From a virus: a DNA stretch of 37,783 bases. Of the stretch, positions 30,242-37,317 are shown piece after piece; the stretch's first letter is position 1; each line of letters begins with the position of its first letter. Made by a program: the position numbers and the translations under genes. The stretch covers positions 1-37,783 of the IMG/VR virus record IMGVR_UViG_3300020455_000003; one strand, given 5' to 3'. Below the pieces are notes generated by a model. That model searched no databases. It was given only the letters and a program-made list of their open reading frames with translations, and had not been told where the DNA came from.

Positions 30242-32182
30242 TCATAATTTGTACTTTCCGGCGGTCAACCAGCAAAACCCGTCGTTGACGGCTATTTGCC
30301 CATCTTCAACAAGCTTATCAAACGGTCTGTTAAACGCTTGGCTTTTGTTTGTTGCGGTAGTTTTGCCCAGGAAATGCTTACGCAGATCTTCGACCTCTAT
30401 CATCCACCTGGTGCCGCCTTCTGGATATCCTGTTCCGCCTGGATTTATTTTGCCCACCTGATCGCCCTGCAATTGGGTAAAGCATTCGACCATTTTCTTT
30501 CCGCTTGGGCTCAGCTTTACCTTGGCTTCTTGCTTACGATCCTCAGTGACCGGCAGAACGTAGCAGCTCGTCACGTTATCGCCGTCCTCATCGTCGCCCA
30601 GGATAACTGTCTCCAGTTCAAAGGCGAACTCACGGCCTCCCTCGATCTCTCTTTGCTTCGTTGTCTTAGCAAAGCGAATGCCACTGACCTCATCGACGTT
30701 CACCTCTATCTCAGTGTCTGTCGCGGCTCTGAGGCTTGAATGGCCACGGCTGCCAGCATCATTACCAGCCTTTCCGGAGTGATGAACAAAAAGAATGCTG
30801 CAATTTCCATGAGATCTCAAAAAATCTCCCGAATTTATTATGGCCGTCATATCTTCTGGCCCGTTCTCGTTTCCGCCAACCATCGATCTACTAAGGGTAT
30901 CGACGCAAATTAATGCGATATCTCCGTAGAGCTCCTTGACCATATCTATTTGCGCCAGGAGCTTCGGCAGATCCGCTTCTGGATCCAGCAAGTTAACAGG
31001 GCAGGGACGTATTGCCAGCGGCACGTTCTCGTCGCCATAATGGTCCTGGATAGCGCGAGCTCGATTAAGATAACCGGATCCGCCCTCCGCTGCGTAATAT
31101 AATACGACGCCTTGCTTGACGTTGTGGCCGTGCCAGGTACGTCCAGCGGCGATGTGGTAGCTCATGTCGAGCGTAAAGAACGACTTGCCGGTATTTGACT
31201 GGCCGTAAACGACTGTCATCTGTTTAGCGCCGATCCAATTCTTTATCAGATAGTTTGACTGCAACACCGGCTGCGCGTCGCCGATCCACACCAGCTCGTC
31301 CAGGAGACTTTCCGGTCTGTTTAATGTCTTCAGCCCCGTAGCAACCGCCTGGAGCCCCTGGCTTGCATGCAAATCATTCCAGTCAGTGTCTGGCATGGCT
31401 GGCGCTGTCCAGGGTAAACCGGTGCTCTTGGCTGCGTCCTGGCCTTTTTGATTGGCATCATTATCGGCAGCTATGACCAGCTCCATGTCCGGCCAGGTTT
31501 CTTGCAGTGCCTGGCAAACGGTCGCCAGGTTACCGGCATCGAGTGCAAAAATTACGGGAGTTTTATCAGCTCCCGTAGACATGTGGACCGACACAGAAGT
31601 AGCCCAGCCCTCGCTGACGAAGCACTTGCCCGCGAAATCTAATTTACCGACGACGCCAAACACGCCCCCATCTTTTTTAAGTCCAGGATTAAACCGCTTG
31701 TCGCCTGACGGAGTGATGCGCTGGTGCCCGACCTGTTCTCTATTAGTATTGAACAATGGCACCACCACGTCAGAACCCTCAAGCACCGCGCCTACGAGGT
31801 CAACGCCTTTGCGTTCATGGTAAGGCGTATACGGGTCGAACTGCACTGGAGGCTCCTCCTGTTTGGGCATAGGCACTACATTTGCAAAGTAATCCTTGCC
31901 GGTTTGCTTTAGCTTGATTTCTGGTCGTTTCTTTTCGAGTAGCGGCCAACATCCGTCGTGCTCCAGGATCTCGACGATCGCCTGGAAGTCGTTGCATTGC
32001 CGACATTGAAATTTTACCAGGCCGTCACGTTCGTGGATCCAGAACCTGGTCGATGGCCAATCTTTATGTCCGCAATTTGGACAGGCGCCGTGATGCTCCC
32101 CTGGTGGACCTTCGCGAAGCGCGTATCTTTGAATGATACGGTCGCTCCACTCAGACCAGTATGCCTTTGGAAAGTCAGGCAT
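30242..32182 (-). CDS. DNA primase/helicase: zinc finger, Toprim, RepA-like ATPase, 646 aa
   Basis: Likely main replication enzyme. Zinc finger Cys34, Cys37, Cys60, Cys63 (CPNCG, CRQC). Toprim: CFVSEGWATSV with Glu191 and AADND (Asp240, Asp242). RecA-like ATPase: Walker A GQSNTGKS (327-334), Walker B ICVDTLSR with Asp428, and FVHHSGK (His467-468). This is the RepA/AAA_25 arrangement. The C-terminal 110 residues include a likely winged helix. No DNA polymerase gene was found, so host polymerase is probably recruited. Confidence 0.88.
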   Translation of the reverse strand: MPDFPKAYWSEWSDRIIQRYALREGPPGEHHGACPNCGHKDWPSTRFWIHERDGLVKFQCRQCNDFQAIVEILEHDGCWPLLEKKRPEIKLKQTGKDYFANVVPMPKQEEPPVQFDPYTPYHERKGVDLVGAVLEGSDVVVPLFNTNREQVGHQRITPSGDKRFNPGLKKDGGVFGVVGKLDFAGKCFVSEGWATSVSVHMSTGADKTPVIFALDAGNLATVCQALQETWPDMELVIAADNDANQKGQDAAKSTGLPWTAPAMPDTDWNDLHASQGLQAVATGLKTLNRPESLLDELVWIGDAQPVLQSNYLIKNWIGAKQMTVVYGQSNTGKSFFTLDMSYHIAAGRTWHGHNVKQGVVLYYAAEGGSGYLNRARAIQDHYGDENVPLAIRPCPVNLLDPEADLPKLLAQIDMVKELYGDIALICVDTLSRSMVGGNENGPEDMTAIINSGDFLRSHGNCSILFVHHSGKAGNDAGSRGHSSLRAATDTEIEVNVDEVSGIRFAKTTKQREIEGGREFAFELETVILGDDEDGDNVTSCYVLPVTEDRKQEAKVKLSPSGKKMVECFTQLQGDQVGKINPGGTGYPEGGTRWMIEVEDLRKHFLGKTTATNKSQAFNRPFDKLVEDGQIAVNDGFCWLTAGKYKL

Positions 32183-32993
32183 GAATGCCCAACTCTCTCT
32201 CGGTCCACCCAGTGACGCTTAAACCTTTGCCGTTTAACCTGGCGTTTGACATGCCAGTGCCCTGGATAAATTTTTCTAGGCCGGTGTTAAACAAACGCCG
32301 ACGAAAATCTATACCAACGCGCAGCTCATTGTGTTGATGCCTAATCAGATATTCCCTGACAAAAACCATCGCGTCGTTAGCGTATGTAGCCTGGCCAGAT
32401 TTCCAGACGTGCAATAGGTTTTCCGCTGTTGTTTCCGGATAGCCTAAGTGTTTAATAATGTAGTGACCGGCACCTATTGACGTATTCATTTTAGGAAAAA
32501 TTTTATTTGTTTTTTGAGCGCTTTCTACGATGCCTGGATGACGCGTTAAAATCTTATCCATTTCACTGTGCGTAAGTGACCTTATTTTGCTTTGACCAAA
32601 CGCCAGGTTAGCCAACACTTTCATGGTTGCGGCAACGCCAGTCGCGTGGGGCACGTTGTTCATGCCCAACCTGTCAGAGTAAGTCCTTTTCTTACCCGTA
32701 TCGATTGTGTGTACGACTTCCGGACTTAACCCTCGCACAACCACGGTCGTTAACGGTAGGCCAGCTTCTAATGCAGCCGTCAGCCTATGCTGGCCATTAA
32801 GTAATTTCCCATTAAGGTCGATGCTAATGGCTTCTCCGTTTACCTCCCATTTGCCATGCACAATATCGCGTTTGTACTCCTCAACTTTGCGGCGACTTAA
32901 TTTTCTGTTGTTTGTATTCCACTGCAACAACTGCCGACATTGTTCCGGCTCTAATGTTTCAGTGTTAACAATTATTGCATTACCTCTTTCCAT
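32175..32993 (-). CDS. ParB-like / sulfiredoxin-fold protein, 272 aa
   Basis: NTNNRKLSRRKVEEYKRDIV, EAISIDLNGKLLNGQHRLTAAL and TTVVVRGLSPEVVHTIDTGK match the ParB/Srx-fold proteins common in phages; GQHR (67-70) is the core. Members can be nucleases or DNA-binding proteins; activity here is unproven. The C-terminal half is helical. Overlaps the primase/helicase start by eight bases. Confidence 0.75.
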   Translation of the reverse strand: MERGNAIIVNTETLEPEQCRQLLQWNTNNRKLSRRKVEEYKRDIVHGKWEVNGEAISIDLNGKLLNGQHRLTAALEAGLPLTTVVVRGLSPEVVHTIDTGKKRTYSDRLGMNNVPHATGVAATMKVLANLAFGQSKIRSLTHSEMDKILTRHPGIVESAQKTNKIFPKMNTSIGAGHYIIKHLGYPETTAENLLHVWKSGQATYANDAMVFVREYLIRHQHNELRVGIDFRRRLFNTGLEKFIQGTGMSNARLNGKGLSVTGWTERELGIHA

Positions 32994-33010
32994 TATAATT
33001 TCCTCCTAAT

Positions 33011-33796
33011 TTAAAATGGGATCTCGTCTTCCGGTCCACCATTAACTGACGGATGAACAGCAATATCCTCTTTCTTTTCAGCTTGTGGGAACGGGCTCGC
33101 AGCCTCTACAGTTGACCTGGCAATTGGTTCCGACGTGGTAGGCACTTCCATGTCACCAAAAATTTGAGCGCCTTCCGACTTTTCTTTTGGCTGCGCGAGA
33201 TCTCCAAAGTAATCTAGTTTTTGCGCTGGCTCCGGCGGCGGCTTACGCTCAGCTCTTGTGAGAACCATAAACGCTTCTGGGCGAGTGCTAATCCCGTGCT
33301 TACCTCCGTAGGTCCACGATTTAAGATCGACGACGCAATTAATCATGCTGCCGGTCGTCATTTCGAATTCGGGCTCGCGTTCTGGAACGCCAATCTGTTC
33401 AAAATGCTGATCAAAAATTTTAGGTTTAGTGGTTGGCGTTCCGTATGTTTTGATTTGCAGCTTCCGCTGAAACCGACCGTCGTCCGTTTCTTTAAATAGA
33501 TCCTGCCATTTTTTGACCGGCACATCGTTATCGCCGCCTGTTTCTGGATCACGCACTTTTATAAGCCAATGCTTACCAGGAAAATTTTCTTTAAACATGG
33601 CGCTCATTTTAGCGGCCAGCTCTTCAGCTTGCTCCGGCTGAAATTTGATAATGACTTCGTACTTGCCATCTTCATCAAGTATAGACGTGCACTTATCCCA
33701 TTGGCCGGTCGCGCTATTTTGTTTGTACGGCATATCTAACCGAGGCCATAAAACCTCGACATTAGTAAACCGGATTTGATTGTCTTTTAGTTGCAT
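33011..33796 (-). CDS. Single-stranded DNA-binding protein, DUF2815-like, 261 aa
   Basis: Protects ssDNA in replication and recombination. N-terminus IRFTNVEVLWPRLDMPY, strands EVIIKFQ and MINCVVDLKSWTYGG, and a GISTRPEAFMVL block resemble phage OB-fold SSB-like proteins of the DUF2815/gp2.5 kind. The C-terminus is a disordered linker ending GGPEDEIPF, the acidic hydrophobic tip used by SSBs to recruit partners. Neighbours (RecE-like nuclease, RuvC-like, primase) support this. Confidence 0.78.
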   Translation of the reverse strand: MQLKDNQIRFTNVEVLWPRLDMPYKQNSATGQWDKCTSILDEDGKYEVIIKFQPEQAEELAAKMSAMFKENFPGKHWLIKVRDPETGGDNDVPVKKWQDLFKETDDGRFQRKLQIKTYGTPTTKPKIFDQHFEQIGVPEREPEFEMTTGSMINCVVDLKSWTYGGKHGISTRPEAFMVLTRAERKPPPEPAQKLDYFGDLAQPKEKSEGAQIFGDMEVPTTSEPIARSTVEAASPFPQAEKKEDIAVHPSVNGGPEDEIPF

Positions 33797-33807
33797 AGAT
33801 TACCTCT

Positions 33808-34632
33808 TCAATTATCCAAATATTCTGGGAGTTCATGTTTCGAGAAGCTGGGCCACCTGGTTTCGTAAATGCCGTGCTCGGCAGCTTCTTTAATATCTCT
33901 GTAAGCCGCCTGGACGATCTGCTTGGAGTAATCCAAAACGTAATCGTCGAGCATGTGGAAGTGAGCAGGGTAGGGCCAAGTTTTCGACACGGCTAGGAAG
34001 CCCCAGTTTCGTATTTCCAAGCCATGTTCTTCGGCGCACAACAAGTAGTGAGCCGCTTGTATGTAGTAGCCGCGTGTAAAAATCTCACGGCCAAATCTCC
34101 TGGGCGATGCGTCCTGGCACGTTTTCACGTCGCCCATCATGCCAAGCTTTTCGCTGTATATATCTGGCCTGGCTTTTAGGAGCTGGCCAGTGTCAGGATC
34201 CTCGACAAAGATTGACGCCTCGCAAACGCGGTCTTTTTCTGTCAGCAATTTTTTGCAATGCGGATCGTTCATTAAGCCGCCAACGATCTCACCATCTTTG
34301 GCTTCGACGCCGCCGCACATGCCCTGGACCATCTCGTAATCTTTTTGTGTGAGCAGGACTTTACCTTCCTCGATACAGCGCTGCTCGTGCTCCTTATAAG
34401 CTTTAGTGGCCCGCGTTTTCTCGGTAGACATTTCGACCAGGTTTAACTCCGGCTGCAAAGTCATTGAATGCGTTGCAGTTCCCAGATCTGCGACCAGCTT
34501 GCTTATGTCATTTTTACCGTATTTCGCATGGAACGGGCTATGCAGGATCCAAGACTTTAAGAACGATGCATTAATTGCTGTAGTTGCGTGATAATCTGCG
34601 TTTGAAATGTCGTGATAAATTCCTGGTTTCAT
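33808..34632 (-). CDS. RecE/exodeoxyribonuclease VIII-like PD-(D/E)XK nuclease, 274 aa
   Basis: Probably chews dsDNA ends to give 3' tails for annealing. GTATHSMTLQP is the early helix. The active-site order is RPDIY (Asp157), GDVKT (Asp168, Lys170), then GYYIQAAHYLLC with Gln192, as in DUF3799/RecE nucleases. Start MKPGIYHDISNADYHA is typical. A recombinase annealing partner is not seen; the SSB-like gene follows. Confidence 0.85.
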   Translation of the reverse strand: MKPGIYHDISNADYHATTAINASFLKSWILHSPFHAKYGKNDISKLVADLGTATHSMTLQPELNLVEMSTEKTRATKAYKEHEQRCIEEGKVLLTQKDYEMVQGMCGGVEAKDGEIVGGLMNDPHCKKLLTEKDRVCEASIFVEDPDTGQLLKARPDIYSEKLGMMGDVKTCQDASPRRFGREIFTRGYYIQAAHYLLCAEEHGLEIRNWGFLAVSKTWPYPAHFHMLDDYVLDYSKQIVQAAYRDIKEAAEHGIYETRWPSFSKHELPEYLDN

Positions 34633-34790
34633 TTTTCCTCTTTCATTTGTCTGTCGATCATTTCGACCAGGGCAATGCAGCCCTGGACGCGATGCGTCGC
34701 GGTGGGCCTGTCAGGCGGTCGCTGGAGATCTTTTTCAAGAGCCTCCAGCTTGTGCTTGAGAAGCGATATGGTGGCGAATACATCGCTCAT
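34629..34790 (-). CDS. Small coiled-coil protein, 53 aa
   Basis: Short gene fitted between two others by ATGA overlaps at both ends (start overlaps the RuvC-like stop; stop overlaps the nuclease start). MSDVFATISLLKHKLEALEK, then RPPDRPTATHRVQGCIALVE. One helical pair. Function unknown; may be a nuclease accessory. Confidence 0.6.
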   Translation of the reverse strand: MSDVFATISLLKHKLEALEKDLQRPPDRPTATHRVQGCIALVEMIDRQMKEEK

Positions 34791-35239
34791 TCGAACATCT
34801 TCGCGGCATTAGCCATGAGCAGCGCTTCGGCTCTGTGTTCGTCCTTTTTGCGGCTTAGCTGGGCTGCTAGTTTCGGGAATGTCCTGGTCGCAATGCGTCG
34901 GGCTCCGTCTTTATCTGCCGGCACTCCGGCTGCCTTCTTCCATTTACCAGGCGTCACCTCGGCATACTTCATTTGAAGGAGAGCGAGGGTGCCTAAAATT
35001 TGCCCGTATCCACAACCCAGTTTGAAGGCGGATGAAACCCCCTGGAGTGGCCTGGCACCCTGCTTCTCCACTATGCAAAAATCAACGGGAACACTGTTTA
35101 ATATGTGGCTGAGCTCCAGCGTATTTACGCCGCCGTCAGTCCAGACGGGGAGGTCGTGCACCTCGGCCCAGTCACCGTTCACAATAGCAACACCTCCGGT
35201 GCGGTAACCTGGGTCAATCGCTGCGTAATATCGGCTCAT
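34787..35239 (-). CDS. RuvC-like Holliday-junction resolvase, 150 aa
   Basis: RNase H fold of the RuvC family: Asp9 in AAIDPGYRTGG, Glu58 in CIVEKQGARP, then a helix and Asp133/Glu138 in KKDEHRAEALLMA. All acidic residues needed for metal-dependent cutting are present. Length is normal. Probably trims branched DNA before packaging. Confidence 0.85.
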   Translation of the reverse strand: MSRYYAAIDPGYRTGGVAIVNGDWAEVHDLPVWTDGGVNTLELSHILNSVPVDFCIVEKQGARPLQGVSSAFKLGCGYGQILGTLALLQMKYAEVTPGKWKKAAGVPADKDGARRIATRTFPKLAAQLSRKKDEHRAEALLMANAAKMFE

Positions 35240-35378
35240 TATCCTGCTCCATTTTGTTTTCGCAAATCACCTCGAACTGCGAAGAAATCGTGCGTTTCTG
35301 CTCGTTTGCCTCTTTTTTTAGCCATTCGGCGTATTTTTTTTCGACGCGCAGAAATACCGCAACCCGTTGATTATCCAT
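35214..35378 (-). CDS. Ribbon-helix-helix-like small protein, first gene of leftward unit, 54 aa
   Basis: MDNQRVAVFLRVEKKYAEWL, KKEANEQKRTISSQFEVICE: one strand (VAVFLRV), helix, turn (KRTISS) and helix, the Arc/MetJ-type pattern. It overlaps the RuvC-like start by 26 bases. It is the first leftward gene, next to the divergent control region, so it may repress one or both units. Its site is not known; the 17-bp motif copy 52 bases upstream is a candidate. Confidence 0.6.
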   Translation of the reverse strand: MDNQRVAVFLRVEKKYAEWLKKEANEQKRTISSQFEVICENKMEQDNEPILRSD

Positions 35379-35506
35379 GCTTTTCTTAATCTCACTGCTA
35401 GTTAAGCTGATTAGTCGTACATTTAAAATGTATCTGGTACTTTTAATTTATGCTATCAGGTGCTATCTAAAGCAAGAAGACGGAAACGAGACAGTTAGGA
35501 GACAAC
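35379..35506. promoter_or_regulatory. Divergent control region between leftward and rightward units
   Basis: 128 bp without a gene. It holds a 15-bp palindrome TACATTTAAAATGTA (35418-35432), the 17-bp motif (35430-35446), a repeated GCTATC(A/T) (35452-35469) and an AGGAG site before the ATG at 35507. A leftward promoter with TTGCTT, 17 bp, CATAAA is possible but weak. Both transcription units probably start here. Confidence 0.6.
35430..35446 (+). promoter_or_regulatory. Recurrent 17-bp motif GTATCTGGTACTTTTAA (best copy)
   Basis: The copy matching the consensus at all positions. Related copies lie at 1326, 1347, 5801, 8100 and 14872. The GTATC-TGG-TAC core is nearly palindromic. It overlaps the palindrome at 35418-35432 by three bases. 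Confidence 0.55.
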
Positions 35507-36178
35507 ATGGACAACGGATGCAAAGTTTTAATTGGGTGCGAAACTAGCGGTATAGTTAGGGAGGCATTTAACGCGCTGGGCTTCGACACTTGGAGCTGCG
35601 ACGTGCTACCGGCTGACACGCCGACCAACCGTCACATCCAGGACGACGTGCGAAACGTCATCGACATGGATAATTGGGATCTCGTGTTTATCGGTCATCC
35701 GCCATGCACCAGGCTTTGCAACTCCGGCGTCCGCTGGTTGCACAAGGCGCCTCCAGGTCGCTCACTCGACGACATGTGGAGCGAGCTCGACCAGGGCGCC
35801 GAGCTATTCAGCGATCTCTGGAATGCGGACGTGCCGTGCCTGGCAATCGAAAACCCAGTGATGCACAAATATGCCAAGGAGCGCATCCGTAACTATCAGC
35901 CGTTCACGCAATCAGTGCAGCCCTGGGAATTCGCACACGACGAGCAGGGCGCCGACAATGTGAAAAAGCGCACATGCTTTTGGCTCAAGAATTTACCAGC
36001 TTTGCAGAAGACAGGATCTCTCGACGGATCAACAGCTCGCGCCGACGTACACAACGCGACGCCTGGTCCAGATCGATGGAAGATCCGCTCAAAGTTTTAC
36101 CCAGGCGTAGCAGCCGCAATGGCTGAGCAGTGGGGCAACGCGGCACTCGCCGCACAACATCAACAACTCGCAGCATAG
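35507..36178 (+). CDS. DNA cytosine-5 methyltransferase-like protein, 223 aa
   Basis: SAM-site pattern LIGCETSGIVREAFNALGF with DVLPAD, motif IV GHPPCTRLC (Cys67 as possible catalytic cysteine) and motif VI-like AIENP (115-117). The usual QRR motif and target-recognition domain are missing; instead NVKKRTCFWLKNLPAL follows. At 223 residues it is short. Possibly a minimal methyltransferase or a related base-modifying enzyme. First rightward gene, strong AGGAG, so an early anti-restriction role is likely by position. Confidence 0.75.
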   Translation: MDNGCKVLIGCETSGIVREAFNALGFDTWSCDVLPADTPTNRHIQDDVRNVIDMDNWDLVFIGHPPCTRLCNSGVRWLHKAPPGRSLDDMWSELDQGAELFSDLWNADVPCLAIENPVMHKYAKERIRNYQPFTQSVQPWEFAHDEQGADNVKKRTCFWLKNLPALQKTGSLDGSTARADVHNATPGPDRWKIRSKFYPGVAAAMAEQWGNAALAAQHQQLAA

Positions 36179-36187
36179 GAGGATATC

Positions 36188-36514
36188 ATGAGCTGGAGAG
36201 ATCAACCTTTATATGTGGTGGAGTGGGCCGGCGGTGACCGGCTCCCTTACACCAAGAAAATTTATACGTCGCTTACTTGGGCAAAAAAATATTTGTTCAA
36301 TTATATGAAAAAAAATTTGGCAGAGGGTTACATCCAACTGCACCAGCCATTTGGCGTCGGCAACATTATGGCAATTTCCAGGCAGAAGTTTGGCGGTTTA
36401 GTCGAGGTCGAAATTTTTGAGGATGAAGAGGTTGTCGAGATCCTTCATCAAACTGGCACCACATTAAATTGGGATGGAACCGAAGATTTTCTTTTTAGAA
36501 AGGAGGAGGCGTGA
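36188..36514 (+). CDS. Hypothetical early protein, 108 aa
   Basis: AGGAGG before the ATG. Starts with a beta strand and a WAGGDRLPYTKKIYTSLTWAK block, then FGVGNIMAISRQKFGG and an acidic segment. No family recognised and no membrane segment. Its TGA overlaps the next ATG. Confidence 0.65.
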   Translation: MSWRDQPLYVVEWAGGDRLPYTKKIYTSLTWAKKYLFNYMKKNLAEGYIQLHQPFGVGNIMAISRQKFGGLVEVEIFEDEEVVEILHQTGTTLNWDGTEDFLFRKEEA

Positions 36515-36765
36515 TGGACTTTTTAGATAAACAACTCGGCAAATTTATACAGCCGCCAAAGCACAAGATTGAGATTGAAGCAGAGAAGCGAGACAAAAAG
36601 TATTACATGCGCTTGCGCCGTCTCTGTCAAAAGCACGGCATCACATACAAACGTGATCTGTCGTATTGGGATTTTTCAGAACCAATTGGAACCGTAGGCA
36701 TGAACGAAAACGTCGATGGCTACGAAAACGCTTACTATTATGTAAAGGAGAAATTAGAGCCATGA
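36514..36765 (+). CDS. Hypothetical early protein, 83 aa
   Basis: ATG at 36514 overlaps the previous stop (TGATG) and follows AGGAGGAGG; a GTG three bases earlier is less well placed. Helical, basic middle (HKIEIEAEKRDKKYYMRLRR) and an aromatic, acidic tail. Function unknown. Confidence 0.65.
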   Translation: MDFLDKQLGKFIQPPKHKIEIEAEKRDKKYYMRLRRLCQKHGITYKRDLSYWDFSEPIGTVGMNENVDGYENAYYYVKEKLEP

Positions 36766-36968
36766 ACTTTCAGATAGTGCAAAAACCGCTGCCGTATCAG
36801 CAAATCATAGATATGGCACACGAAATGAAACCAGGCGATTGCGTGGAAAATTTACCAGCAAAGTTAGCCAATATTTTGGAAAAAGAATTGATCGAACTGC
36901 ATGGCAAGCAAAGCGTCGTAACTCGTTTAGTGTTTGCTGACCGTTGGACAGTATGGAGGAAGAAATGA
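36762..36968 (+). CDS. Hypothetical early protein, 68 aa
   Basis: ATG at 36762 overlaps the previous TGA (ATGA); an in-frame upstream ATG at 36666 would read through the shadow of the previous gene and is rejected. NFQIVQKPLPYQQIIDMAHE, ENLPAKLANILEKELIELHG: compact alpha/beta. Function unknown. Confidence 0.6.
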   Translation: MNFQIVQKPLPYQQIIDMAHEMKPGDCVENLPAKLANILEKELIELHGKQSVVTRLVFADRWTVWRKK

Positions 36969-37141
36969 AAATCGATATTAACAAAACAGAAGCAAATATG
37001 CTGCTCGACAGTATTCGCGAATTTGAGCTTGCAGTGTATGAAATGGAAGACGAGTGCGAGGGCTCTTCAGCACACACGCCGGCGGATTTAGTTGCCCTGC
37101 AAAAGGCAAAAGAAAAGCTTCTTAAGGTTATGGAAAAATGA
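36965..37141 (+). CDS. Small helical early protein, 58 aa
   Basis: ATG at 36965 overlaps the previous TGA (ATGA). MKIDINKTEANMLLDSIREF, then an acidic loop and ADLVALQKAKEKLLKVMEK. A helical hairpin with an acidic middle. Such small acidic proteins may mimic DNA or inhibit a host enzyme; that is speculation. Confidence 0.6.
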   Translation: MKIDINKTEANMLLDSIREFELAVYEMEDECEGSSAHTPADLVALQKAKEKLLKVMEK

Positions 37142-37317
37142 CCGGCATTAGAAAAGTAGTTGATAAAAAAACGGATCGGGTGCTATTTATTGGAACTTAT
37201 AAGCAAGCAGTCGATTACTGCATTCATAACAACCTCGGAAAATTTTACGAATTTATCTGGGAAGATCACGTCATCGACGGTGGCGATCAGATCGAAATTA
37301 GGGAGCACACACCATGA
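37138..37317 (+). CDS. Small hypothetical early protein, 59 aa
   Basis: Short gene with ATGA overlaps at both ends. MTGIRKVVDKKTDRVLFIGT, YKQAVDYCIHNNLGKFYEFI and a polar tail give a strand-helix-strand look. Its stop overlaps the recombinase-like start at 37314. Function unknown. Confidence 0.6.
   Translation: MTGIRKVVDKKTDRVLFIGTYKQAVDYCIHNNLGKFYEFIWEDHVIDGGDQIEIREHTP

Noticed and set aside
30045-30275. Minus-strand 76-residue frame across the iteron array
   Set aside because: Its sequence (repeated IGIIGIGWY/NWYRQ) is simply the translation of the DNA repeats, and it lacks a ribosome-binding site.
36666-36761. Upstream N-terminal extension of the 68-aa early protein
   Set aside because: It overlaps the previous gene out of frame and is arginine-rich nonsense; the ATGA-coupled start at 36762 is consistent with all neighbours.
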